From positions 27,501 through 91,500 of the forward strand of contig NZ_CP019937.1 in NCBI RefSeq assembly GCF_002117445.1: a DNA stretch of 64,000 bases. The letters are read 5' to 3'. Shown one piece after another: positions 9,335 through 19,884 of this stretch; within the stretch, counting starts at the first letter, position 1, and the number at the start of each line of letters is the position of its first letter. Below the pieces are notes generated by a model that was given only the letters and a program-made list of their open reading frames with translations, had not been told where the DNA came from and searched no databases. A program made the position numbers and the translations under genes. The stretch is from Ketogulonicigenium robustum. Lineage in GTDB: Bacteria; Pseudomonadota; Alphaproteobacteria; Rhodobacterales; Rhodobacteraceae.

Positions 9335-10103
9335 GGCCAGTTTCGAAAAACGCTTTGGCTTATTGAACAGCGATGCCGCGCTGGGTGTGCTCGGCGTGGC
9401 GCTCTTTTTAACTGCTTGGGAGCTTATCGGACGCTCGGGGGTGGCTGGACTGACGCTTCCGCCCCTATCACAGGTCGTCACGTATGCGCTCGAAGCCCCG
9501 CGAATTACACTCTTCAGTCGCGCAGTTCCCGCCACGGTGAAAGCGATGGCCGGCGGCTATCTGATAGGGGCGCTAGCCGGGATAGGGCTGGCGTTCATCG
9601 GCTACGCGGTGCAGCGCCTGCGCGCTGGCGCTGATATGGGGGCAACTCTGCTGCACTCGATTCCCGCCATCGCACTGGCGCCCATCTTCGTGCTGGGCTT
9701 CGGCCGCGAAACCGCACCGACAGCACTAGCAGCGTTCAACGCCTTTTTCGTGTTCTATGTCGCGGCTAGTTCGGGGCTTTCGGGGAATGCGCCGATTTTT
9801 CGGGATGTGATGAAGGTATATGGCGCCTCGCCCATGCGCCGCTTTTGGCACGTCGACTTTCCCGCAGCGCTGCCCGCAATTGCCACAGGCATGAAACTTG
9901 CGGTCCCCGGCAGCTTGATTGGGGCGATCCTGGGCGAATGGTTCGGGGCACCCCGTGGCCTAGGCCTGCTAATTGTCACTGCTATGCAGAACTTCCAGAT
10001 CCTGCTTCTGTGGAGCGCAGTTTTGCTTACCGGAATGATTTCATTCGGTCTTTTCTGCCTGCTTTCTCTGCTAGAGCGCCATGTATTCGAGCGGTTCAGA
10101 TGA
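9327..10103 (+). CDS. ABC transporter permease (BPD type), first subunit
   Basis: A 258-residue inner-membrane protein with about six hydrophobic segments. The EAA-type coupling loop (RDVMKVYGASPMRRFWHVDFP, about residues 155-175) contacts the ATPase. It belongs to the SsuC/TauC/ThiX class. It overlaps the ATPase gene and the second permease gene, so the ABC part is translationally coupled; two different permeases imply a heterodimeric channel. Confidence 0.9.
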   Translation: MSEASFEKRFGLLNSDAALGVLGVALFLTAWELIGRSGVAGLTLPPLSQVVTYALEAPRITLFSRAVPATVKAMAGGYLIGALAGIGLAFIGYAVQRLRAGADMGATLLHSIPAIALAPIFVLGFGRETAPTALAAFNAFFVFYVAASSGLSGNAPIFRDVMKVYGASPMRRFWHVDFPAALPAIATGMKLAVPGSLIGAILGEWFGAPRGLGLLIVTAMQNFQILLLWSAVLLTGMISFGLFCLLSLLERHVFERFR

Positions 10104-10849
10104 TCTCCATGCTGTTTAAACGACTACTTGATTTCTGGGTTGTGATCCTGCTTTTTTTGGCCTGGCAGATGGGCGTTACCCTTTCACAGGTAAATGCCAT
10201 CGTGATGCCTAGCCCGCTCGCTACGGTGCAGGCCGTGCTGGCGACGCCAGGGCTTTACCTCGGCGCGCTGTGGAGCACAGTCTCGCTTGCGGTTGGCGGA
10301 CTGGCGTTTGGAATGGGCCTCGGCGTGCTGGTGGCGCTTCTAAGCTGGTACTCGCGCATTTTGCGCGGGCTGCTTACGCCGGTGGGGATCATCTTTTCGT
10401 CTGTTCCGGTTGTGGCGCTTATCCCTATCCTTTCCCGAATGTTCGGCTATGGCGGCGGCACAGTGCTGGCAGTGGTGGCTATCATTAGCTTTTTCCCCTT
10501 CTTTGTTTTTGTATCTAGTGGGTTGCGGGCGCTTCCGGCAGGGTCCGACAATGTGTTCACCGTCTTTGGTTCAAGCCGCTGGAATCGGCTGATCCGCCTT
10601 GCTATCCCTTCGGCACTGCCGAATTTTGCCGTGGCTCTGCGTATTACTGCTCCCAACTCAATCCTCGCCGCGATGGTCGGCGAGTTCCTGATGAAAACTG
10701 GGGGACTGGGCAATCTGCTCTCGTCTGCGGCAGATGGTTTCCGCACCGAGCAAGCGATCGGTGCCAGCCTCGTTGCCACATTTGCGGCGGTTATGCTTTT
10801 CAGTGCGTGCCGCTGGCTGGAAGCGCTGATCCGCGCGCGCACATTGTGA
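10100..10849 (+). CDS. ABC transporter permease (BPD type), second subunit
   Basis: A 249-residue permease whose ATG overlaps the preceding TGA (ATGA). An open frame extends further upstream, but this start gives a normal N-terminal membrane segment (FWVVILLFLAWQMGV). The coupling loop reads FTVFGSSRWNRLIRLAIPSA. It is divergent from its neighbour permease, so this is not a simple recent duplication. It probably forms the heterodimeric channel with that protein. Confidence 0.9.
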   Translation: MISMLFKRLLDFWVVILLFLAWQMGVTLSQVNAIVMPSPLATVQAVLATPGLYLGALWSTVSLAVGGLAFGMGLGVLVALLSWYSRILRGLLTPVGIIFSSVPVVALIPILSRMFGYGGGTVLAVVAIISFFPFFVFVSSGLRALPAGSDNVFTVFGSSRWNRLIRLAIPSALPNFAVALRITAPNSILAAMVGEFLMKTGGLGNLLSSAADGFRTEQAIGASLVATFAAVMLFSACRWLEALIRARTL

Positions 10850-10860
10850 GAGAGTGATCC

Positions 10861-11814
10861 ATGCGCCGCATTATTCTTGATGTAGATACTGGTATCGATG
10901 ACGCACTCGCCATCCTTTATGCGCTACGCCGCCCGGGGATTTCGTTGGAAGCGGTAACCACAACATATGGCAATATCGATATAGCTCAGGCCACGCGCAA
11001 TTCACTCCAGATACTTGAGGCCGCAGGCCGCACAGATATACCTGTTGCGCGGGGTGCCGCGCGCGCGCTTGTGCGGCCTTACACGAAGAAAGGTAGTGTG
11101 ATCCATGGGGCCAACGGCTTCGGTGGGATCAAGCTGCCCGAGCAGAAGGCTGAGCCGGTAGCACGCTTCGCTCCTGATTTTATCATTGATCTCGTTCGGG
11201 CTCACCCCGGCGAGATCACGCTTGTACCTGTGGGGCCGCTTACCAATATCGCGCTGGCGCTGATGCGCGCGCCGGACTTGGCGGAAAAGCTGGCAGGCAT
11301 CGTGTTTATGGGGGGGACCATTCACCATCCAGGGACACCCAGCATGCCCAGTCCCATGGCCGAGGTGAATATCTTCAATGACCCAGAGGCCGCTCGAACC
11401 GTGATCGCCTCGGGCGCGCTACTCACTATGATAGGCCTTGATGTGACCATGACAACAAAGCTTACCGAGGAAATGATAGCCCGGATGGCCAAGCGGGCTG
11501 ACGCCGCAAACGATCTTGCTGGCAGGGTGACGATGGAGGCTGCGCGCGCCTATCTGAATGCCTATCAGCGGCAATACCCCGGTATCACCTATTGTGCCCT
11601 GCACGATCCGCTTGCGGTAGCGGTAGCCGAGGACCCTTCGCTTGTGACCCTTCAGCCGATGAAGCTTGATGTGGAATGCGTCGGCGAAATCACGCGCGGC
11701 CAGATCATCCCAGATTTGCGCAAGGTGGCCGGTGTCGTGCCTAATACTTCTGTGGCGATGCTGGTGGATGCTCCAACTTTCGAAGCGCGCTTCGAGGCGG
11801 CTCTGGGCGGCTAG
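10861..11814 (+). CDS. Nucleoside hydrolase (IunH/Rih family)
   Basis: A 317-residue N-ribohydrolase. The N-terminal DVDTGIDDALAIL (residues 6-18) is the calcium-binding DxDxxxDD signature of the family, and FMGGT and NIFNDPEAA further in are also conserved. The reaction splits the N-glycosidic bond of a ribonucleoside to give base and ribose. It closes the ABC-amidohydrolase operon, 11 bp after the second permease and with a GAGAGAG ribosome site. Its presence is the best argument that the operon handles nucleosides or analogues. The stop overlaps the convergent regulator gene by 4 bp. Confidence 0.92.
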   Translation: MRRIILDVDTGIDDALAILYALRRPGISLEAVTTTYGNIDIAQATRNSLQILEAAGRTDIPVARGAARALVRPYTKKGSVIHGANGFGGIKLPEQKAEPVARFAPDFIIDLVRAHPGEITLVPVGPLTNIALALMRAPDLAEKLAGIVFMGGTIHHPGTPSMPSPMAEVNIFNDPEAARTVIASGALLTMIGLDVTMTTKLTEEMIARMAKRADAANDLAGRVTMEAARAYLNAYQRQYPGITYCALHDPLAVAVAEDPSLVTLQPMKLDVECVGEITRGQIIPDLRKVAGVVPNTSVAMLVDAPTFEARFEAALGG

Positions 11815-12701
11815 CGCGCGATTAGCCATGGTTGTGCGAGCTCGGCAAAGCGAGCCGAGTTATCTGCGGCATCGGTTCGGCAGGCGGCCACACAAGCAGC
11901 CAGAGCTTCCAGAACCGAAAGCACTGCCGCATCTGAAGTGGCCCCCACCTCGCGCTTTGCTTGAATGTAGAGCGTCTGGGCCCCTAAGGCGGCCAACGGC
12001 GACGAGGGCGCGTCCGTAATGACAAGCAAGGGCACACCACGCCGATGTAACGCATGGGCGAGATCGACCGTTTCGCGTATGTAGCGTCTAAATCCGAATG
12101 TGACGACAAGATCTTGCGGGCCATAGCTGCCCAACTCGGCCAATGCAGCCAATTTGCCCCCAGCCGCCGCGGTGCTGGCCTGTCGTCCCAGCACTGTAAG
12201 ATTATGAGCAAAGATTTGTGCGAGCGGTAGTCCTTGCTCGAAGGCTAGGACAAACAGCCGGCCCGCATCCGAAATCATGGCCGTGGCGTCTTCGATCTGC
12301 GTGGTGTTCAGGTTCCGGCGGGCCTCTGTCAGATTGTCGATATCGTCTTCCAGCACAGAAGCGTAAATTGCACTAGCGCCAGTCTTCTGCTGGATCGTGC
12401 GGCGTAGTCTATCGGCCGGGGCCAACACCGCCTCGAAACCACCGATTAGATCCGAGCGGAAGGCCGGGTACCCATCATAGCCGAGCTTACGGGCGAAGCG
12501 ATTGGCGGTCGCAACTGAAACACCCGAGGCATGTACAGTTTCGTTGATGGTCATCTGCGCGACCTTCATCGGCTCTGCTAAAACGAAATCGGCGAAGCTG
12601 CGTAGGGCCTGTGAAAACTCGGGGTAGGCTTCTGCGATTCGCGCGCCGACCACCGAGCCAGCGGGCAGATTGTTTTGCGCCCAAACTTGGCCCGCACTCA
12701 T
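11811..12701 (-). CDS. RpiR/MurR family transcriptional regulator
   Basis: A 296-residue regulator with an N-terminal RpiR-type helix-turn-helix (about residues 40-85, MTINETVHASGVSVATANRFARKLGY split over the two helices) and a C-terminal SIS domain (about 125-260) that normally binds phosphosugars. It is convergent with the nucleoside-hydrolase operon and is the only regulator near it. A phosphosugar effector would fit with ribose release by the hydrolase, but this is inference. Confidence 0.85.
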   Translation of the reverse strand: MSAGQVWAQNNLPAGSVVGARIAEAYPEFSQALRSFADFVLAEPMKVAQMTINETVHASGVSVATANRFARKLGYDGYPAFRSDLIGGFEAVLAPADRLRRTIQQKTGASAIYASVLEDDIDNLTEARRNLNTTQIEDATAMISDAGRLFVLAFEQGLPLAQIFAHNLTVLGRQASTAAAGGKLAALAELGSYGPQDLVVTFGFRRYIRETVDLAHALHRRGVPLLVITDAPSSPLAALGAQTLYIQAKREVGATSDAAVLSVLEALAACVAACRTDAADNSARFAELAQPWLIAR

Positions 12702-13031
12702 TCCTGCCTCGCTTTCGTAATTGTATAATCTTACGCCTGATCATACTCGAAAGCGCGTGCCGAGCCAACCGCCCGCGTCAAAGCCATCAATCGGGGCCGT
12801 GGTGGCGATTTTTGACGGTAAAAAAACACGGAACTGACCAGCTTTGGCGAAAAACATCATGATGAAAGCCGCGGTATTTTCTTACCGATCCTCAATCGGT
12901 TCGAGCCAAACAGCGGAAGGGGATCGCAATCAGTTGCTACTTATGATCCGGCCGGTTGGGCGCGTTCGGCCCCTTTCTTGATACAGGTGGATGGCCGCGA
13001 AACGATCCGTTGATCGAAGCCGTCCACGGCC
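12702..13031. other. Intergenic region; probable regulator promoter, no gene
   Basis: 330 bp between the start of the RpiR-type gene and the end of the Opp-type operon. It should hold the regulator promoter near 12705-12770. A 40-codon plus-strand frame from about 12858 begins MMKAAVFSY, like zinc-dependent dehydrogenases, but ends at once; it may be a scrap or chance. No strong terminator hairpin for the Opp operon was found. Confidence 0.5.
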
Positions 13032-13972
13032 TCAGACTGTATAAAGCGTCTCGGCAAAGTGGCATGCGACGCTGAGGCCTGCGCCTTGATCGCGCAGCTC
13101 GGGGACCTCGGTGCTGCAGCGTGCCTGTGCGAAGGGGCAGCGTGTGCGGAATGTGCAGCCGCTGGGGGGATTGACGGGGCTGGGCACATCGCCGTCCAGA
13201 AGCACTGCGTCGGTGCGGCGGGCGGATTCATCGGGGATCGCTGCCACAAGTGCACGCGTGTAGGGGTGCATTTTGCGGTGCCAGACCTCCTCGGCGGGGC
13301 CGATTTCGACGATGCGGCCCAGATACATCACGGCGATCCGGTGCGATATGTAGCGCACGACCGAAAGGTCGTGGCTGATGAACAAATACGTCAGGCCCAA
13401 ATCGCGTTGCAGCCCCAGCAACAGGTTCAAAACCTGCGCCTGCACCGAGACATCGAGGGCAGAGACGGCCTCGTCGCAGACCAGCAGCGCTGGGTTCAGG
13501 GCCAAGGCGCGGGCAATGGACACGCGTTGGCGCTGACCGCCTGATAGCTCGTGCGGCAGACGTTCGAGGTGATAGTCCGACAGGCCCACTTTGCGGGCAA
13601 GGTCCAACACCTGCGCCTTGCGGGCCTCGCGCCCGGCACGCTGGTGGATCTGCAATGGCTCGCCGATGATACGTTCGACCGTCAGGCGCGGGTTCAGCGC
13701 GCCGCTAGGGTCTTGGAATACCATCTGCACGGCCCGCGCCCGCGCAAGGCGGCTTTTTTCTGGCGAAACGCCAGCTACTTCCAGCGTGCCGCTGGTAGGA
13801 GTGTTGATGCCGACGATGCACCGCGCCAAGGTGGACTTTCCGCAGCCGGATTCGCCGACCAAGCCCAGCGTTTCGCCGGGCGCTACAGAAAGCGATATCC
13901 CGTCGACGGCCTTCAGCTGGCCGCGTGCGGTGTTGTGGTGGACCTTCAGGTCTTGTGTTTTCAGCACTGGCG

Positions 13973-13976
<4 letters not shown>
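13032..13976 (-). CDS. Oligopeptide/dipeptide-type ABC transporter ATP-binding protein (OppF/DppF-like)
   Basis: A 314-residue ATPase with Walker A GESGCGKST (about residues 38-46), signature LSGGQRQRVSIARAL, Walker B LLVCDEAVSALD and a C-terminal oligopeptide-transporter extension (PYTRALVAAIP and the Cys-containing FRTRCPFAQARC), which may carry an iron-sulfur site as in Dpp ATPases. It is the last gene of the eleven-gene operon and overlaps the preceding ATPase gene by ATGA. Confidence 0.92.
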
Positions 13977-14949
<973 letters not shown>

Positions 14950-14950
<1 letters not shown>

Positions 14951-15798
14951 CAGCTGCGCTCCTTCAAACGGGGGTTGAGGACGTCGTTCAGTGCGTCGCC
15001 GATCAGGTTCAGGGCCAGCACTGTCAGCACCAGCGCGCCTGCAGGCAGGGCGGTCATATACCATCCCGCGCGCAGTTCGGGGCGGCCGACGGATAGGATC
15101 GTGCCCCAGCTCATGACATTGGGGTCGCCAAGGCCAAGGAAGGCAAGACTGGCTTCGGTGATAATGGCCGTCGCCACCAGAACCGAGGCCGAGACGATGA
15201 TTGGCGCAAGGCAGTTCGGCAGGATTTGCTGGAAGATGATGCGGATGTCGGACATGCCGATGATGCGGCACGACTGTACGAAGTCATAGGTGCGCAGGCG
15301 CAGAAAATCGGCTCGCACAAGGCGAGCGATCATTGGCCACGACACAATCGCGATGGCCGAAATGATGGTGCCCATCGATGCGCCCAGCACGCCCACGATG
15401 GCGATCGAGGCCAGAAATGACGGGATGGTCTGCATTGCGTCGGTCAAGCGCATCAAAATATCGTCGATGGTGCCGCCGTAATAGCCCGCAATCGCGCCGA
15501 CCAGCGTGCCGATAACCAACGACACTGCCGCCGCCGTCGCACCCACGGCCAGCGATACACGCGCACCATAAAGCAGCGATGCCAGCATATTGCGGCCCAG
15601 CGCGTCGGTGCCAAGGGGGTAGCCCTCGACCGCGCCCGGCCAGCTGCGCGGTGGCCCCGAAATGGTGAACGGCCCGTTCGGAAAGAAGATGCCCGCCGCC
15701 AGCGCCATTATGACGACTGTGGCCAGGATCACGATGCCGAACAACCCGCTGGAATGGCGCAGAAGGCGCCCGAAAATGGTTCTGGCTGGTTTCTTCAT
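14950..15798 (-). CDS. Oligopeptide/dipeptide-type ABC transporter permease (OppC/DppC-like)
   Basis: About 282 residues with an N-terminal membrane segment after a basic start (MKKPARTIFGRLLRHSSG) and five more hydrophobic segments. The conserved PLGTDALGRNMLASLLYGAR and the coupling loop near SCRIIGMSDIRIIFQQILP identify the DppC class. The start at 15798 was chosen for its ATGA overlap with the upstream permease gene. Confidence 0.92.
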
Positions 15799-16811
15799 TT
15801 CACTTCCACCCGTGGGTCGAGCAGCATGTAGAGCAGGTCGATCCCGAAATTCACCACGACCACGCAAAGCGAGCTGATGAAGACGACCCCCAACAGTAGG
15901 TTGGTGTCGCGCTGGAAAACGGCGTCGAAGGCGGTGCGGCCCATGCCGTTCAGCCCGAAGATCGTCTCGATCAGGACGGCGCCGCCGACAAGGGCGCTGA
16001 CCTGCAGCCCCGCCATGGTGACCAGCGGCAACAGCGCGTTACGCAGGGCGTGCACATAGATCACGCGGCGCTCGCGCAGCCCTTTGCCGCGGGCGGTGCG
16101 GATGAAGTCCAGCTTCATCACCTCCAGCATGGCGGCGCGGCCGATGCGCCCGTAAATGGCGATGTAGAACGTACACAGCGCCGAAACCGGCATCACAAGG
16201 TGCCAGGCGACGTCTTTAAAGTAATCCCATCCCGTGTAGCCCATCCCGATCGAGGCGAAGCCTGCAATCGGCAAGACGTTCATCTTTACCGAGAAAATCA
16301 GGATCATCAGCACCGCGATGATGAATGACGGCGTGGCATAGAAGACCAGCATCAGCACCGACAATCCCAGATCGACCGGTTTGCCCGCGTTGCGCGCGGC
16401 CATCACGCCCAGCAGCGTCCCCACGACCATCGAGATGGACACCGAGGCGATCACCAGAATCGCCGTCACCGGCCAGCGCTTGGCGATGACGTCGATAACA
16501 GGCGCGTTGTTGGCGGGCGAAAAGCCGAAATCCAACGTCACAAGGCGCGCCATGTAATACAGCAGTTGCACCGGAACCGGCTGGTCCAGGCCATAGCGTG
16601 CGCGCAGCGACGCCATTTGATCCGCCGTCATTTCCGACGTGCCGGCCAACGTATCGACAAAGTCGCCCGGCGACATTTTCACCAGAACAAAGCTGCCGAT
16701 CACCACCAGCAGCATCACCAGCACGGCTTGGCCCAAGCGGCGCAGCACATAACGCACCGCCGCCCGCGAGGGGGCTTTGGGCCCCCTCTTGGTTGTCAGG
16801 GTTTCGCTCAT
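15795..16811 (-). CDS. Oligopeptide/dipeptide-type ABC transporter permease (OppB/DppB-like)
   Basis: A 338-residue permease. The N-terminus is cytoplasmic and basic, then YVLRRLGQAVLVMLLVVIGS forms the first membrane helix. The typical DppB features are the large periplasmic loop with GLDQPVPVQ and the coupling loop ending ARGKGLRERRVIYVHALRNA. It overlaps the binding-protein gene by ATGA on its upstream side and forms the channel with the next permease. Confidence 0.92.
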   Translation of the reverse strand: MSETLTTKRGPKAPSRAAVRYVLRRLGQAVLVMLLVVIGSFVLVKMSPGDFVDTLAGTSEMTADQMASLRARYGLDQPVPVQLLYYMARLVTLDFGFSPANNAPVIDVIAKRWPVTAILVIASVSISMVVGTLLGVMAARNAGKPVDLGLSVLMLVFYATPSFIIAVLMILIFSVKMNVLPIAGFASIGMGYTGWDYFKDVAWHLVMPVSALCTFYIAIYGRIGRAAMLEVMKLDFIRTARGKGLRERRVIYVHALRNALLPLVTMAGLQVSALVGGAVLIETIFGLNGMGRTAFDAVFQRDTNLLLGVVFISSLCVVVVNFGIDLLYMLLDPRVEVK

Positions 16812-18427
16812 GCGTCGATCCAGGCGCGGGAAAAGCCGCCCAGCGCGCCCAGCGCGTCGATCGTGGTGTCTTTTACCTTCACGTTGACGATGTTGGCACC
16901 AAAGATGTTGGTGATCGGCAGAACCGGCAGATCAGCCATGACGATTTGCTGGAACTCGGCATATTGGGCCTTGCGCTTGGCGGGGTCCAACTCGACCTGT
17001 GCGGCTTCCAGCAGCGCGTCGACCTGCGGGTTGACGTAATGCGCCCCGTTCGAGAAAGCGACGCCCGGATTATAGCTTTTCGACCAGTAGAAGCGCTGGG
17101 TGCCGATGACGGGATCAACCCCAAGGTTCACGGTGTACAGCACCAGATCGCCCTTGCGCTCGGTCCAGACAGTGGTGGTGAACACGGCAAAGTCTTGCGT
17201 GCGGATCGTCACATCGATGCCGATCTGGCGCAGCTGTTCCTTGATATAGGGGGCCGCGCCAATCGATTCCGTGCCCCAAGGCGAGGGGTCCAGCATCAGG
17301 CTGAAGCGCATCCCGTTTGCGGCGGGGGCAAAGCCTGCCTCGTCCAGCAGGGCTTTTGCTTTTTCCAGATCGTAGTCGTAGCTGGGGACGCCGTCGGTCG
17401 TGTAGTATTCCTTTTGGTCGACGTGCAGCGGCGATTTGCCCGGCGCGCCAAGGCCGTACCAGATGTTCTGGGTGATCCAGTCGGTATCGATCGCATGGGC
17501 GATGGCATGGCGCACGCGGATGTCGGCCAGATATTCGTTATCTAGGTTGAAATCGAGCTGCTGGGCCGAGGGCATCGCCTCGTAGCCTTTGGTGTCACGC
17601 TCGAAATCAGGCAGCGCGTCAAGGCGAAGGATCTCGGGGGCGGGCAGCATGTTCAGGAACACGCCGTCGATCTGACCGGCTTCCAGCATCGAGGCGCGGG
17701 TCGCTGCATCGGCGACGAATTGGATGATGATCCGGTCGAGCAGCGGCAGGCCCGCGTCCCAATAGTCGGGGTTCTTGACCAGCACGATATACGAGCCGAC
17801 CTCGTATTCGGCCATTTTGAACGGTCCGGTGCCGATGGGGGCGGTGTTGGCGGGGTTCGCCTGAATGTCCGTGCCCTCGTAAATATGGGCGGGCAGGATC
17901 GGGCTTTCGCGGCTGTCCAGCGCGCGCATCATGGCGGGGCTGGGCGTGGTCAGGCGGAAGACGGCGGTCAGATCATCGGGGGTGTCGACGGCCTCTAGCG
18001 CGGCGAAGGTTGCTTTGCCGCGGCCGTGGATGACCTTCAGCACTTCCATGAAAGTGAAAGCGACGTCTTTGGCGGTAAAGGCCGTGCCGTCATGCCATTT
18101 CACGCCGTCGCGCAGTTTGAATGTAACGGTCAGGCCATCTTCGGCGATGTCCCAGCTTTCGGCCAGTTGGCCGCGCGGGACAAGGCCGGTGTCATAGGCC
18201 AGCAGGCCGTCGAACATCTTGGGCGCGATGAAGCTTTCCGTACCGGCGGTCGAGATCGCCGAGTTGAGGACGGTGGGCGCGGGCCATGCCACGGTGCGCA
18301 GCATGCCGCCTGCCTTGGCCTCTTGTGCCAGCAGGCGGCTGGGCAGCGATGCCATGGGCAGGGCGGTTGAGGCCGCAAGGCTGGCGATGAACGCGCGGCG
18401 GCCGAGGGTGAATGAAGGTGCTTTCAC
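16808..18427 (-). CDS. ABC transporter substrate-binding protein, family 5 (Opp/Dpp type)
   Basis: A 539-residue periplasmic binding protein with a Tat signal (GRRAFIASLAAS, cleavage likely after LLAQEA near residue 37). The family-5 core is clear: LAESWDIAEDGLTVTFKLRD and GVKWHDGTAFTAKDV. The family binds peptides but also nickel, opines, glutathione and other compounds, so the ligand is open; amidase and cyclic-amide hydrolases upstream suggest an amide-containing molecule. Confidence 0.92.
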   Translation of the reverse strand: MKAPSFTLGRRAFIASLAASTALPMASLPSRLLAQEAKAGGMLRTVAWPAPTVLNSAISTAGTESFIAPKMFDGLLAYDTGLVPRGQLAESWDIAEDGLTVTFKLRDGVKWHDGTAFTAKDVAFTFMEVLKVIHGRGKATFAALEAVDTPDDLTAVFRLTTPSPAMMRALDSRESPILPAHIYEGTDIQANPANTAPIGTGPFKMAEYEVGSYIVLVKNPDYWDAGLPLLDRIIIQFVADAATRASMLEAGQIDGVFLNMLPAPEILRLDALPDFERDTKGYEAMPSAQQLDFNLDNEYLADIRVRHAIAHAIDTDWITQNIWYGLGAPGKSPLHVDQKEYYTTDGVPSYDYDLEKAKALLDEAGFAPAANGMRFSLMLDPSPWGTESIGAAPYIKEQLRQIGIDVTIRTQDFAVFTTTVWTERKGDLVLYTVNLGVDPVIGTQRFYWSKSYNPGVAFSNGAHYVNPQVDALLEAAQVELDPAKRKAQYAEFQQIVMADLPVLPITNIFGANIVNVKVKDTTIDALGALGGFSRAWIDA

Positions 18428-18555
18428 GCTAGTTCTCCTGTTGGGGCGTGCCGTTGGGCAGACGCTTGTGGGCAGACGCTTGGGTTGGGGGTGCGGGGCA
18501 AGCCCCGCGGCCGTGCCCGTTCTTGATGCGGGCTGTGGCGGTTCGGGTCGGGGGC
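18428..18555 (-). promoter_or_regulatory. Intercistronic spacer with direct repeat and GC hairpin
   Basis: The only sizeable gap in the operon, between the amidase gene and the binding-protein gene. It holds two copies of GGGCAGACGCTTG (18456-18468 and 18470-18482, 14-bp period) and a short GC hairpin near 18499-18514 (GCGGGG...CCCCGC). Such a stem could stabilise or process the transcript so that the binding protein is made in excess. There is no T-run, so it is not an evident terminator. Confidence 0.4.
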
Positions 18556-19884
18556 CTACACGGGCGGGGGCGAAAGTTTAGGGCCCAGCAAGGCGGCGAC
18601 CTGCAGGATCTTGCGGTCGCTAAAGCGGGGGCCTGTCAGAGTCACGCCGATGGGAAGGCCATCGGCGGCGGTCAAGCCGGGAATGTTGACGCAGGGCATA
18701 TGCAGCAACGTCCAGATGCGATTGAACGTCGCCGCGCCGGTGTTTTGCGGGCCAAGGGGCGCGGTGCCGGGTGTGCTGGGGGTCAGCACCGCGTCATAGG
18801 GGGCGGCCAGCGTGTCGAATGCCGCGCGGCACTGCGCCGCCAGATTTTGCGCCTTCAGCAGATCGGCGCGGGTCTGTCCTGCGGTATTACGCATGATGTC
18901 CACGAGTTCGGGATAAAGCGCATCGCCGATCGCAAGGTATTCCGCACGAAAGGCGCTGCGCATTTCCGATTGCATGATGACGCCGTGCGCCGCTGTCAGC
19001 CCGTCGAATGCGGTGGGCAGGGTCAGGGTGTCGACCGTCGCACCCGCTGCGGTCAACGCTGCAATGGTCGTCTTGATGGCCTGCTGCGTGGCAGGTTCGG
19101 CGCGGTCCCAGACGGGGCTGGGGCAGAACGCAATCCGCAGCCCATGCAGGGTGTCGATGGCGCTGGCCGCGTCGTCTGCGATCCCGAACACATCGGCCAG
19201 CAGGGCCAAATCGGCGGCGCTGCGGCCATACCAGCCCAGCGTGTCGAAGCTGGCGGCACAGACTTTGAACCCCTCGTGGCTGACGGCGTTCCATGTAGGT
19301 TTCATGGCCCAAGCGCCGCAATAGCTGGCTGGTCGGATGACCGAGCCGCCGGTCTGCGTACCCAGCGATAGCGGCACCTGCGCATCCGCGACAGCCGCCG
19401 CCGACCCCGAGGACGACCCCCCCGGCGTGCGGCTGGGGTCGTGCGGGTTCTTGGTGGCGGCGCGCCGTCCGTTCACCGCAAATTCGACCGTGTCCAACTT
19501 GCCCATGATGATCGCGCCCGCGTCGCGCAGCATCGCGACCGAGGCGGCATCGATGTTCGGGAAATAGTCCTGAAAATGCGGCGAGTTGAAACTGGTGGGC
19601 ATATCTTTGGTGTAGATGATGTCCTTGATGCCGACGGGCACGCCATGCAGGGGGCCGCGGCCGTCCATAGGGGCTGCATCGGCGGCATCGGCGGCGGCCA
19701 GCACTTGGGCCGCATCCAGATAGGTCCAGGCGCGCACGGCGGCATCGCGCTGGGCGATGCGGGCAAGATAGGCCTCGGCCAAGGCGCGCGCGGTGATCGC
19801 GCGGCTTGCAATGGCGGCAGCGGCGTCGCAGGCGCTCAGCTGCGTCAGGTCGTCGGCCATGTTGTCTTGCCCGCTGTCTGTCAT
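18556..19884 (-). CDS. Amidase signature family hydrolase
   Basis: A 442-residue enzyme of the amidase (AS) family. The Ser-cisSer-Lys machinery is visible: Lys in PVGIKDIIYTKDMPT, the Gly/Ser-rich TPGGSSSGSAAAVAD and the nucleophile segment LGTQTGGSVIRPASYCG. It hydrolyses an amide, carbamoyl or related bond; no signal peptide, so it is cytoplasmic. It starts directly after the stop of the upstream deacetylase gene. The substrate cannot be told from the sequence. Confidence 0.9.
   Translation of the reverse strand: MTDSGQDNMADDLTQLSACDAAAAIASRAITARALAEAYLARIAQRDAAVRAWTYLDAAQVLAAADAADAAPMDGRGPLHGVPVGIKDIIYTKDMPTSFNSPHFQDYFPNIDAASVAMLRDAGAIIMGKLDTVEFAVNGRRAATKNPHDPSRTPGGSSSGSAAAVADAQVPLSLGTQTGGSVIRPASYCGAWAMKPTWNAVSHEGFKVCAASFDTLGWYGRSAADLALLADVFGIADDAASAIDTLHGLRIAFCPSPVWDRAEPATQQAIKTTIAALTAAGATVDTLTLPTAFDGLTAAHGVIMQSEMRSAFRAEYLAIGDALYPELVDIMRNTAGQTRADLLKAQNLAAQCRAAFDTLAAPYDAVLTPSTPGTAPLGPQNTGAATFNRIWTLLHMPCVNIPGLTAADGLPIGVTLTGPRFSDRKILQVAALLGPKLSPPPV

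Noticed and set aside
12858-12980. Short frame starting MMKAAVFSY
   Set aside because: Resembles the first residues of zinc-dependent dehydrogenases but ends after about 40 codons with no further match.
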